A DNA stretch of 10,308 nt from Dysgonamonadaceae bacterium (GCA_031287395.1 JAITTA010000184.1:1-10308), one strand, 5' to 3'; positions 1 to 7,821 are shown, counted from the first letter of the stretch. The notes: generated from the sequence alone by a model not told the origin. Numbers and translations are program-made.

Positions 1-1393
1 CCGTCCATCAAAAAAAGAAGGAAAGATAGTCCTGTTTTTACTTGATTTTGCGAAATCTCATGGACTGGAAGCGGAGAAAGACCATGCCAATAATGTCCTG
101 ATAAGGAAACCGGCTACTCCCGGAAGAGAAAATACCGCTCCTGTTATTCTACAGTCGCATGTGGATATGGTTTGTGAAAAAAATAACGATGTAAAGCATG
201 ATTTTGAAAATGACCCCATTGTAACTTATATAGATAACGGATGGGTGAAGGCCCGGGGAACTACGCTGGGCGCCGATGATGGAATCGGGGTGGCCGCTTC
301 TTTGGCTATTCTGGCTTCCGGAGACATTGAACACGGACCGTTGGAATGTTTGTTTACTACCGATGAAGAAACCGGCCTGACCGGTGCTTTTGCGCTTCGG
401 AAAGGATTTCTGACCGGCGATATCCTGATTAATCTGGATACGGAGGAAGAAGGCGAGTTTTATATCGGTTGCGCGGGAGGAAAAAACACCTTGGCGACTT
501 TTACGTATCAGCCGGAAGAGGCGCCTACAGGTTATTTCTGGTTTAAAGCCGTGGTGAAAGGCTTGAATGGCGGACATTCCGGAAGTGAGATAGACAAAGG
601 TCTCGGAAATGCCAATAAAATTCTGGCCCGTTATTTATGGACACTGAACAGGGAATGTCCCGTTGTATTGGCTCAGATTGATGGGGGAAACCTGAGTAAT
701 GCTATTGCCCGTGAAGCTTGGGCTGTTGCAGGAATCCCGCTGTCGTACAAAGAAAAAGCCAGTATGTTCGTGAATATTTTACAATCGGAAGTGGAAGCCG
801 AACTCAAAGCTGTTGATCCGGATGTGAAAATCAGTATTGAAAGTACGGATATTCCGGAAAGTTGTATTGATAAGAAAACGACCGGTAACCTGCTCAATGC
901 CCTGTATGCCTGTCCGCATGGAGTGATGGGAATGAGCTTCGAAATTCCCGGACTTGTGGAAACGTCTACCAATATGGCTTCTGTGAAAATGAAGGAAGGA
1001 AATACAATTGTTGTTACCACAAGCCAACGAAGTTCGACCAATTCACTGAAAATGGATGTGGCAAATAAGGTGACGGCCGTTTTTACGCTTGCAGGTGCTG
1101 AAATCAGGGCTACAGACGGTTATCCGGGGTGGAAACCCAATTCCGGTTCAGCTGTTTTGAAAATATCGGAAGATGTTTACTTGAAATTGTTTGGTAACAA
1201 ACCGGAGATCAAAGCGATACATGCAGGATTGGAATGCGGATTATTCCTTGAAAAATATCCGAATCTGGATATGATTTCCTGTGGACCGACCATCCTGGGA
1301 GCACATTCCCCGGAAGAAAGGATAGATATTGCGACTGTGGAAAAATGGTGGAAGTTTCTGGTGGAACTATTAAAAAATATTCCGGTAAAATAA
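1..1393 (+). CDS. pepD: Aminoacyl-histidine dipeptidase (PepD, peptidase M20C), 5' partial
   Basis: Cytosolic di-zinc dipeptidase that hydrolyses Xaa-His and related dipeptides in peptide catabolism. The reading frame is open from base 2 and begins RPSKKEGKIVLFLLDFAK, typical of the region shortly after the PepD start, so only about 10-20 residues appear to lie outside the window. The ATG at 161 falls after the first metal-binding motif and is not the start. Visible M20 motifs are SHVDMV (first metal His, near base 155), GADDGIGVA (bridging Asp), DEETGLTG (catalytic/metal Glu pair), NLDTEEEG (metal Asp) and GAHSPEERIDI near the C-terminus (last metal His). The lid-domain segment GGHSGSEIDKG is also present. 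All expected ligands are intact, so the enzyme should be active. The lipoprotein gene follows 47 bp downstream on the same strand, so co-transcription is possible. No terminator is seen. Confidence 0.95.
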   Translation, partial: RPSKKEGKIVLFLLDFAKSHGLEAEKDHANNVLIRKPATPGRENTAPVILQSHVDMVCEKNNDVKHDFENDPIVTYIDNGWVKARGTTLGADDGIGVAASLAILASGDIEHGPLECLFTTDEETGLTGAFALRKGFLTGDILINLDTEEEGEFYIGCAGGKNTLATFTYQPEEAPTGYFWFKAVVKGLNGGHSGSEIDKGLGNANKILARYLWTLNRECPVVLAQIDGGNLSNAIAREAWAVAGIPLSYKEKASMFVNILQSEVEAELKAVDPDVKISIESTDIPESCIDKKTTGNLLNALYACPHGVMGMSFEIPGLVETSTNMASVKMKEGNTIVVTTSQRSSTNSLKMDVANKVTAVFTLAGAEIRATDGYPGWKPNSGSAVLKISEDVYLKLFGNKPEIKAIHAGLECGLFLEKYPNLDMISCGPTILGAHSPEERIDIATVEKWWKFLVELLKNIPVK

Positions 1394-1440
1394 AACCCTG
1401 TTATTTGCGTTTAGTACTTGATAAGTTTTATTGTTGTCTT

Positions 1441-2940
1441 ATGCGCAGATTACGACTGATGCTTCTTTTTCCGTACACGCTTCTGGTAGTTGCCATAGCC
1501 GCTTGTACGGATAATTATGATAATTATTCGGATAACCCGGGTGATGTGTTGGCTTTTTCGACCGATACCGTGGCTTTCGATACTATCCTGTCTACGGTTA
1601 CGACGCCGATAGCGGCTTTTATGGTTTATAATAATAACAGTAAATCGCTGCTGATTTCTTCCGTTAGCCTGGCTCAGGGAGATGCCGGCCATTTTCGTGT
1701 TGTTGTCGATGGAATGGCCGGAACCCGTTTTGAGAATATTGAAATCGGAGCTAAAGACAGTATTTTTGTATTTGTTAATGTTAAGTTGAATGAAAACGGA
1801 GGTGCGGAACCGGTTCTATACGAAGACTACGTGGTGTTCCGGACGAATGGAGTAGAACAAAAAATTCTGTTGCAGGCTTATGGACAGGATGTTTATATTT
1901 GCAAGGGGAAAATATTCGAAACTTCGGAAACACTTCCCAATGATAAGCCTTATCTGATATACGACAGCCTGGTCGTCAAAGAAGGGGTTACTCTTTCAAT
2001 CCGGCAGGGAACCGTGTTTTTTATGCATCAGAACTCCGAAATACAGGTTCACGGTACATTGGTTGCCGAGGGTACCCGTGAGGCCGGAATTGTATTCCGG
2101 GGAGACCGTATGGATAACGATTATATGGTCAACATCCCCTACGACCGGATTCCCGGACAGTGGGGCGGGTTCAGGTTTTATGAAACAAGTTTTAATAATG
2201 AATTGGATTATGTGTATATCCGGAATGGATTGTACGGGTTGAGTTTTGATGTTTCTACAACGGAACAATCCAAACTGAAAATAACGAATTCCGTCGTGAC
2301 CAATGTGAAGGGAACTTTAATTTCCGCGACAAATTGTCTGATAGAGGCGACAAATTGTGAGTTCTCCAATTCCCGGGACGATTTGTTGTATCTGGCGGGA
2401 GGCAAATATAGTTTCACTCAATGTACAATGGCAAACTATTACCCCTCGATAGTACAATGGGGATGGGGTACATCATCCAATCAGACCGTTGAATTGACCA
2501 ATCGGATGCCGGTCCTTGACAATACCGGTAACCAAGTAACCTATGTGCCGGCTCCGCTTGAAAAGGCCGATTTTATAAATTGTATCATTTACGGTAGTAA
2601 TTCCAGGGGAGGGATCCGTTTGGCTAAGGATACGGTGAATGATCCCGGTACCACTTATAATTACGAATTCCTGAATTGTCTGGTTTTATATGACGATAAG
2701 AAAAGTAAGGATCGGTTTACCGATTGTGTTTTTAATAAAGATCCCCGGTTCCTGAATACCAAATTAACAGATGATAAGTCGAAGTCAATACCTTATGATT
2801 TTCGTATAGATTCCATTTCTCCGGCAAGAAATACGGCTCATGTGGAAACTGCCCGTAAATTCCCGTATGATATAAATGGTGTTGACCGGTTTGCAGATGA
2901 AGGACCTGATATCGGGGGGTATGAATACAATAAAGATTAA
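1441..2940 (+). CDS. Lipoprotein with right-handed beta-helix and choice-of-anchor-Q-like C-terminus
   Basis: Predicted 499-aa envelope lipoprotein. The ATG at 1441 is preferred over an upstream in-frame ATG at 1345, because 1345 lies inside pepD and would bury the signal peptide. From 1441 the N-terminus is MRRLRLM, a hydrophobic run, then VVAIAAC, a lipobox with the lipidated Cys at residue 22. The acidic DNYDNYSDNPGD stretch follows and would favour surface display if it acts as a Bacteroidetes export signal (inference). Residues about 30-150 look like an Ig-like beta domain. Residues about 165-430 carry Asn- and aromatic-rich repeats (for example CLIEATNCEFSNS) typical of a parallel beta-helix. 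The end resembles the choice-of-anchor Q pattern: SPARNTA, then DINGVDRF, then DIGGYEY. Beta-helix lipoproteins often bind or cleave polysaccharide, but no catalytic residues are identifiable, so the substrate is unknown. The next gene begins 17 bp downstream. Confidence 0.85.
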   Translation: MRRLRLMLLFPYTLLVVAIAACTDNYDNYSDNPGDVLAFSTDTVAFDTILSTVTTPIAAFMVYNNNSKSLLISSVSLAQGDAGHFRVVVDGMAGTRFENIEIGAKDSIFVFVNVKLNENGGAEPVLYEDYVVFRTNGVEQKILLQAYGQDVYICKGKIFETSETLPNDKPYLIYDSLVVKEGVTLSIRQGTVFFMHQNSEIQVHGTLVAEGTREAGIVFRGDRMDNDYMVNIPYDRIPGQWGGFRFYETSFNNELDYVYIRNGLYGLSFDVSTTEQSKLKITNSVVTNVKGTLISATNCLIEATNCEFSNSRDDLLYLAGGKYSFTQCTMANYYPSIVQWGWGTSSNQTVELTNRMPVLDNTGNQVTYVPAPLEKADFINCIIYGSNSRGGIRLAKDTVNDPGTTYNYEFLNCLVLYDDKKSKDRFTDCVFNKDPRFLNTKLTDDKSKSIPYDFRIDSISPARNTAHVETARKFPYDINGVDRFADEGPDIGGYEYNKD

Positions 2941-2957
2941 AAAATTGAGAATGAAGA

Positions 2958-3989
2958 ATGAAAACCTTGACTGTTATTTTGATTTTTTTGTTATTTCCTG
3001 TTTGTTTATTTTCCAAACTAATTTTTCGTGTTATGTAGTACAATGTTGAGAATCTTTTTGACATTGAAGACGATACCGCTAAGGAAGATAATGAATATCT
3101 CCCGAAGGGGCGTCGCCATTGGACCTATGGTCGTTACATGAATAAATTGAACAATCTGGCCCGGGTTATTGCTGCCGCAGGAGAATGGGGGATTCCTGCC
3201 ATTGTCGGTCTCTGCGAGGTGGAGAATGAAAGGGTAATGGATGACTTTACTAAAAAATCACCATTAAAAAATCAGCACTACCGTTATGTTATGACAAATT
3301 CGGCCGATATCCGCGGAATAGATGTTGCCCTGATGTATCAGAGAGACCAATTTAAATATTTATATCATCAATCATATAGGATCCGGTTTCCTGATAATCC
3401 GGGACGTAAGACCCGTGATGTCCTGCATGTTACGGGAAGCGTACAGACAGGCGATACTCTGGATGTTTTTCTGTGTCATTTCCCGTCTCGAAGAGGAGGA
3501 GAAATCCAGTCGGAACCGGATCGTATGAGAGCTGCTTCAGTCGTCCGGCTTAAAGTGGATAGCCTGTTTCTGATCCGGCAGAGTGTGAATATTATTATTA
3601 TGGGAGACTTTAATGATGAACCGGACAATAAGAGCATTTATGAAGGTTTAAAAGCAAGATCCTATTCCGAGTCGATGAAACAGACGGATTTATGTAATCT
3701 GTTCCATCATTATGCGAAAAAACAGAATACGGGGACATATAAATTCGGTAGAGAATGGAATCTGCTTGATCAGATTATTATTTCTACCGGATTGTTAAAT
3801 AGAGGACGTCGTTTTCATGTACTTCCCGAGACTGCTGTCATTTTCCGTCCGTCGTTTGTAGTTACCGAAGACAAGACAAATGGAGGAAAGCGCCCTCTGA
3901 AAACTTATCACGGGGTTAAACATGAAGGAGGGTTTAGTGACCACTTCCCGATAATGGTAGATTTTAATGTTTACGTTCCAGATAAATAA
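2958..3989 (+). pseudogene. Endonuclease/exonuclease/phosphatase-family secreted protein, interrupted by an in-frame amber codon
   Basis: Metal-dependent phosphodiesterase/nuclease fold of the kind Bacteroidetes export. From ATG 2958 the frame reads MKTLTVILIFLLFPVCLFS, a clear signal peptide, then KLIFRVM, a TAG at 3036-3038 (codon 27), and YNVENLFD in the same frame, after which it is open to the TAA at 3987-3989. Later motifs are GLCEVEN (catalytic Glu), MGDFNDEP (Asp/Asn) and GGFSDHFPIM (Asp-His). Full length would be about 343 residues, normal for the family. The only ATG after the stop is at 3138. Starting there would lose both the signal peptide and YNVENLF, whose Asn is catalytic, so the short product should be inactive. 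Possible explanations are a recent nonsense mutation (TGG to TAG, or TAT/TAC to TAG), suppression, or sequencing error. It sits 17 bp after the lipoprotein gene and probably shares its transcript. Confidence 0.8.
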
Positions 3990-4012
3990 CATATAAAAAA
4001 AGTTTCATTTTT

Positions 4013-4044
4013 TTTGGTGATTAATTTGTAACTTAATAACTTTG
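4013..4044 (+). promoter_or_regulatory. Bacteroidetes-type promoter for the AraC-family gene
   Basis: TTTG at 4013-4016 and TAACTTTG at 4037-4044 are separated by 20 bp. This matches the Bacteroidetes sigma-ABfr consensus TTTG-N19-21-TAnnTTTG. Transcription would begin near 4050, giving a leader of about 20 nt before the ATG at 4073. A weak A/T-only stem (AAAAAAA/TTTTTTT) just upstream at about 3995-4015 may help separate this unit from the preceding gene. Confidence 0.7.
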
Positions 4045-4072
4045 TGGGATCACTCTGGTTAAAATTTCGATT

Positions 4073-4963
4073 ATGATTAAGAATTTATCTCCCGATCCAC
4101 GTTTCCCTGAAGAATTGAGTATTTTATCTTTTGAAGATACACAGCAGATACAGTTTGAATTTTATTGTAGAGCTAGCTACTATCAGATTATCTGGATAAG
4201 AGAAGGTTCTGCTGTTTTTGAAATTGATATGAAGAAGATTCATCTTACAACAGACCGGTTTGTTTGTATAGGGAAAGATTTGGTTTATAAGTTTGATTCG
4301 GAAAATCAATATTCCGGTTATATTGTTAGTTTTGCAGAACATTATTTCAATAGAAGTGAACGTGACAGGTTATTCCTCCAGGATGCCTGTATTTTCAAGG
4401 GCCAGTCTCAGCCGATGTCCGCTTCGGAAATGATAATGAGTAGTGATTTGTTGGGCGTCGAACACTTGTTGAATACATACTTTAATAATAGTACAGATCC
4501 ATTAAGCGATGATATCGTTCATACGATACTCAAACTTTTTCTGTTCCGGGCTGAAGCTACTTTGCTTAAAACATTGGATCCTGTTCCGGTTTCGGATTCT
4601 AATAAAATTCTTGTGAATAATTTCAGGCAATTGGTAAACGAACATTTTATTGAACATAAAGATATTACATTCTATGCGGAACAGTTGGGAGTATCTCCCA
4701 GACAACTTTTGTATGCTACTAAACAGACATTGGGTAAGAATGCCAAAGAAATTATTATAGAAAAAGTAATTATTGAAGGGAAACGGTTTTTAACCTATTC
4801 GGGACTATCTGTTAAGCAGGTTGCCTATTGTTTGGGTTTCCATGAGCCTAATAATTTCTCGATTTTTTTTAGTAAATATACCGGGGTCACCCCGCTTATA
4901 TATAAAAAGAATGTTGTTGATTCTTTGAACAAATCCAAGAAATACATGTTTAGCGGGCATTGA
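4073..4963 (+). CDS. AraC/XylS-family transcriptional regulator
   Basis: 296-aa DNA-binding regulator. The N-terminal half (about residues 15-150) has cupin-like beta-strand character, as in AraC-family ligand or dimerisation domains: YYQIIWIREGSAVFEID, then RFVCIGKDLVYKFDSE. The C-terminal domain (about 180-285) has both expected helix-turn-helix units: DITFYAEQLGVSPRQLLYAT, and LSVKQVAYCLGFHEPNNFS followed by IFFSKYTGVTPLIYKK, the standard AraC signature end. The inducer is not predictable. It is monocistronic behind its own promoter and borders a decayed region, so its target could be itself, the upstream genes, or something now lost. No terminator hairpin is evident after the stop. Confidence 0.9.
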   Translation: MIKNLSPDPRFPEELSILSFEDTQQIQFEFYCRASYYQIIWIREGSAVFEIDMKKIHLTTDRFVCIGKDLVYKFDSENQYSGYIVSFAEHYFNRSERDRLFLQDACIFKGQSQPMSASEMIMSSDLLGVEHLLNTYFNNSTDPLSDDIVHTILKLFLFRAEATLLKTLDPVPVSDSNKILVNNFRQLVNEHFIEHKDITFYAEQLGVSPRQLLYATKQTLGKNAKEIIIEKVIIEGKRFLTYSGLSVKQVAYCLGFHEPNNFSIFFSKYTGVTPLIYKKNVVDSLNKSKKYMFSGH

Positions 4964-5385
4964 TGTTTTTTGGAACTTTAACGAAGTATTCTTATTGTAA
5001 ATTTAGAAAAAAATTAATGAATATCCGTACATGTACCTAATCAGCAGAAATTTCTGTACTCAATAGCGGAAGTCAACCTCTTCGATGCTCACAAATACCC
5101 GCTTCGTTTACGAAGCGCCGTTTCGTAACCGGTAAGCGTCTGCTTACCGGTTAGACAGTACCCGCCTCGATCTCCTATGGCTGCCGTAGGCAGCTAACTC
5201 CCTGCGTCAGAGTAGAGCTTGTATAGCCATCCAAACCCAGTTATACAACCTATCGAAAACTTTCAGAGGGTGATTAATCCTAATCATAGACGGTTTCATT
5301 TGCAACTCGTAGTGCCGGTAGATAAAACCGGAGAACAGGGCGATTAAATAACAAACGATGTGTTAGACTTAAAAACAGAAATACC
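4964..5385. other. Non-coding, hairpin-rich stretch; no gene recognised
   Basis: About 420 bp between the AraC gene and the first readable piece of the radical-SAM relic. No frame on either strand gives a recognisable protein; the longest open pieces are 34-43 codons without familiar motifs. It contains GTACATGTAC (about 5027-5036), the palindrome CAGAAATTTCTG (5045-5056), and four stem-loops: 5100-5117 (7-bp stem), 5126-5153 (perfect 12-bp stem, 4-nt loop), 5178-5196 (6 bp, extendable to 8) and 5315-5331 (5 bp). None is followed by a T-run, so they do not look like terminators. Base composition is richer in GC than the flanks. It may be a leader or the remains of an inserted element; nothing here decides between them. 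Confidence 0.5.
5126..5153. repeat. Perfect 12-bp inverted repeat (stem-loop)
   Basis: TAACCGGTAAGC at 5126-5137 pairs perfectly with GCTTACCGGTTA at 5142-5153 around the loop GTCT. It follows another hairpin with arms CGCTTCG (5100-5106) and CGAAGCG (5111-5117). Words from both stems recur at the start of the radical-SAM relic: AACGAAGCG at 5389-5397 and CGGTAAGCAGA at 5396-5406. The latter is the reverse complement of 5139-5149. There is no adjacent T-tract, so it is not an obvious intrinsic terminator. Confidence 0.7.
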
Positions 5386-6021
5386 ATGAACGAAGCGGTA
5401 AGCAGATACAACATAGAGGTAGAGCATAGCGATTGTATGTTATTATACAATGCCTTGACTGATAAGTTATTTCCTGTTAGTTTTAAGGATTATGCCGTAG
5501 TAGAAACACTATTGGAGCATTTGCCGGAATTTGAAAAATTATGAAATGCGCCTGAAGAAAACTTCATTACCTTGTCTGTATAAAAACGTGGAATACAGTC
5601 TTTCGGATTATATCATAGAAACGGCTAAAAAAAGAAACCTGATTCAATAAAATGGGAAAAACTATATTTTTCGGCGGAAGATATCCTATACCAGTTATCT
5701 AATCTCAAGCAACTGACCTTTGAAGTGACCGATGTCTGTAATCTAAATTGTAAATACTGCGCTTACGGGGAATTTTACAATGATTACGATGAACGGGAAA
5801 ACCGCATGATGAGTGTCCCTGCCGCCTTTAAGTTCATCGATTACCTGGTCGCCCTGTGGAATTCGGAACAGAATGTCTCGGCCAACAGGAATGTCTATAT
5901 CGGTTTTTATGGCGGGGAGCCTTTATTGAACATGCCGTTCATCGAATCTGTCGTGGATTATATCGAGAGTCTTCCATGTCCGTACAGGAGCTTTACTATT
6001 CTTATGAGATTTCCAAATTAA
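5386..6021 (+). pseudogene. Decayed radical-SAM peptide maturase (N-terminal part only)
   Basis: Relic of a radical-SAM enzyme of the Bacteroidales ribosomal-peptide maturase type. These enzymes use a [4Fe-4S] cluster and SAM to modify precursor peptides. An opening piece at 5386-5544 (MNEAVSRYNIEVEHSDCMLL) resembles the usual maturase N-terminus and stops at TGA 5542-5544. A middle piece (YSLSDYIIETAKKRN) is readable only in another frame from 5546 to a stop at 5648-5650. The original frame is open again from about 5623: PDSIKWEKLYFSAEDILYQL, then EVTDVCNLNCKYC with the cluster motif CxxxCxxC at 5737-5760, and FYGGEPLL (SAM-binding GGEP) at about 5911. It ends at TAA 6019-6021, about 95 residues after the cluster. 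The rest of the TIM barrel and any SPASM domain are missing. The piece from a GTG at 5725 is not a functional gene. The first piece could come from a second maturase gene fused by deletion. Confidence 0.8.
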
Positions 6022-6186
6022 AATCCCTCAAAATGAAATATAGTGTCTAAAATTAACAGTTTCTCGTTTTGCATATAGATTCGAGTCACGTTTACGCAAT
6101 ATTTGTAATTTCAATATAATTGTACCTAAACATTTTATCTATATTGCTTAAATAGACGATAAATTCAAAAAAACATTTTTCATAAA
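6022..6186. other. AT-rich intergenic spacer, nothing recognised
   Basis: 165 bp between the truncated radical-SAM relic and the stop of the convergent DUF4157 gene. A short plus-strand frame ending at 6050 (YYSYEISKLKSLKMKYSV) follows on from the relic in a shifted frame, but it could not be assigned. No immunity-protein-like ORF and no strong terminator hairpin were found for either converging unit. Confidence 0.4.
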
Positions 6187-7704
6187 TTAAGTTAGCTTTG
6201 TCCATTGTGTACCGAGCTTTTTTCGGTCTTTGGTAGGTTCTGTACCCGTATAAGCAATAACTTTACTTATTGCTTTTTCGCTTATTATTTGGGCTGCATT
6301 GGCCAAATCTACACTGAAAAATTCTGTTTCAGCAAATTCCGTATTGTTCTCTGTTTTCCTTCCAAACTTTCCTGCATTTTTACCAACATCACTTCGAGAT
6401 CCTTCAGATGAACTAAGTATAGTTCCCACCATTTTATTTAATTGATTTTCCATTAACTTAAATTCTACTAGAACTGCATTTTTTCCAGCACTTTTATCTA
6501 ATCTAAAATAATGTAAAGCTTGCCCTAATGATCCTCCATGTCCTTTTAATTGAGCATTCTCCCAATGCTCTAAGGGCATACATCTATATATTCGCATATC
6601 CTTATTACCTACTATTCCCCCTTTTTTACCTATATGTCCTGGATTGCGTTTTTCTTGATCTATCTTAAATTCACTAAATTGATGTGGAGTTCCAACTAAA
6701 TCATCATCTCCTCCAAAGATTAGATTTACATCTTGACATACTTGATGATAAAAAGAAGTTATATCTGTTAGAACTAGTGTCATCTTTTCTTGTTGATATA
6801 AGTCATATAGTTTATTTGCTAACATATTTCCTCCATCGGTGAAATTATTATTCTCTGTATTGATAAAGAACTTTTTATCTTTTCCTTGATAAATACCAAC
6901 CATAAGTGTAGGGAATTTTATTTCATCACTTCTAAAGCCATATTTTAAGGCCTCACCTACAAGTTCTTTAGTCATTTTTGTTCCACTTATCTTAACAATA
7001 CATTGAGCAATCTTTTCTGTCGATTTGTGAATAGAATTGGGCCATTTCTGAAAACTAATTGTTTTATTTCCTAATACTTTTACTCCCATCACATCTGCTT
7101 CCTTTTCCAACCCCTCATTATCATTGATATTTACTCTTTGCAACCGCATTGTAGGTTGTACTCTCCCCTGTTTTTGTTGTACTACATGCCACGCTTCGTG
7201 CGGGAGATGTTGTTCTTGCCCGGGAGCTACATGTATATCCGTTCCCTGCGTGTAAGCTAGGGCTTGCAGTTGTGCGGGTTTTGCTGAGTTGTAATGTACC
7301 TGCACATCATCCATACTGTAACCTGAAAGGTTCTCTATACCTGTTTTTAAATTATCTGGCAATCCTGTGTTATTTGGCTTTTCCTCTCGTTGTATAGACG
7401 CTTGTTCGACAGCAGATGCAGACTCGAACTTCGGTTGCAAAAGTTCATCATCCAACCCTTCTTTTTGTGTGGTATCGAATTTGGGTTGTATCAGCTCATC
7501 TTCGTCAAATTCTTCTTGCTGTGCCAAATTTAACTTAGGTTGCAAGAGTTCGTCATCGTCGATTTCCTGCCGTTGTACAGGCTTTCCAAGTGTCCTTTCT
7601 CGATAAGCTTGTAATATTTCACTTATAGGAGCTTGTTTGGAAGCTCTCGGATTACTATCCAAAGTGCGAGATTTGTTTTCGGGCTTTTGGGTATATTCTC
7701 TCAT
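6187..7704 (-). CDS. DUF4157 (eCIS-core) protein with C-terminal toxin-like domain
   Basis: 505-aa protein without a signal peptide or membrane segment. Residues 1-110 are a hydrophilic linker with three repeats built on DDELLQPK/DEDELIQPK (Gln at 55, 73 and 90). Residues about 114-205 form a DUF4157 domain: GLPDNLKTGIENLSGYSMDD, VQVHYNS, GTDIHVAPGQ, then LPHEAWHVVQQ, a zincin HExxH with H169, E170 and H173. The third ligand is probably E202 in LEKEADVMG. This domain is known from proteins linked to extracellular contractile injection systems and from polymorphic toxins. Residues about 230-505 have no family I can name. YRCMPLEHW (R374), GGSLGQALHYF (S392), VLVEFKL and ETEFF (E459/E461) are in an order loosely like an ADP-ribosyltransferase fold; this is a weak inference. 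The start at 7702-7704 is the first ATG of the frame and follows a palindromic operator-like site. No injection-system, secretion or immunity gene is adjacent, and the gene sits among relics. It is intact over its whole length. Confidence 0.85.
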   Translation of the reverse strand: MREYTQKPENKSRTLDSNPRASKQAPISEILQAYRERTLGKPVQRQEIDDDELLQPKLNLAQQEEFDEDELIQPKFDTTQKEGLDDELLQPKFESASAVEQASIQREEKPNNTGLPDNLKTGIENLSGYSMDDVQVHYNSAKPAQLQALAYTQGTDIHVAPGQEQHLPHEAWHVVQQKQGRVQPTMRLQRVNINDNEGLEKEADVMGVKVLGNKTISFQKWPNSIHKSTEKIAQCIVKISGTKMTKELVGEALKYGFRSDEIKFPTLMVGIYQGKDKKFFINTENNNFTDGGNMLANKLYDLYQQEKMTLVLTDITSFYHQVCQDVNLIFGGDDDLVGTPHQFSEFKIDQEKRNPGHIGKKGGIVGNKDMRIYRCMPLEHWENAQLKGHGGSLGQALHYFRLDKSAGKNAVLVEFKLMENQLNKMVGTILSSSEGSRSDVGKNAGKFGRKTENNTEFAETEFFSVDLANAAQIISEKAISKVIAYTGTEPTKDRKKLGTQWTKLT

Positions 7705-7712
7705 GGCACTGC

Positions 7713-7739
7713 TATTTTTGTTTCATACAAACAAAAATA
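7713..7739 (-). promoter_or_regulatory. 11-bp perfect inverted repeat overlapping a -7-like element, upstream of the DUF4157 gene
   Basis: TATTTTTGTTT (7713-7723) and AAACAAAAATA (7729-7739) are perfect inverted arms around the spacer CATAC. The site ends 8 bp before the DUF4157 start codon (7702-7704, minus strand). Read on the minus strand, the distal arm begins TATTTTTG, a TAnnTTTG -7 match, but no TTTG lies at the expected distance upstream. It could be a repressor operator over the promoter or a 5' leader stem-loop that covers the start region. Confidence 0.5.
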
Positions 7740-7821
7740 ATAATTAATAGCGAAATTTTGTTTCGTGGCACATCAAAAATGACTGACTGTATGGAACTTA
7801 TTATACTTTTCAGCTTGAGAG

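Noticed and set aside
1345..1440. Upstream extension of the lipoprotein gene to ATG 1345
   Set aside because: It would overlap the end of pepD and place 32 residues before an excellent lipoprotein signal peptide that starts at 1441.
3995..4016. A-run/T-run stem after the EEP gene as an intrinsic terminator
   Set aside because: Only A-T pairs and no GC core, so it is too weak to call a terminator on its own.
5100..5196. Hairpins as a CRISPR array or attC site
   Set aside because: The stems differ in sequence and spacing, with no regularly spaced repeat and no conserved attC core sites.
5214..5347. Open frame of about 43 codons ending PVDKTGEQGD
   Set aside because: No ATG, no recognisable motif and it lies in the hairpin-rich block; not enough to call a gene.
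5856..6050. 64-codon plus-strand ORF overlapping the radical-SAM relic
   Set aside because: It is an alternative frame of the cluster-bearing segment; only its last part is outside the relic frame and it matches nothing recognised.
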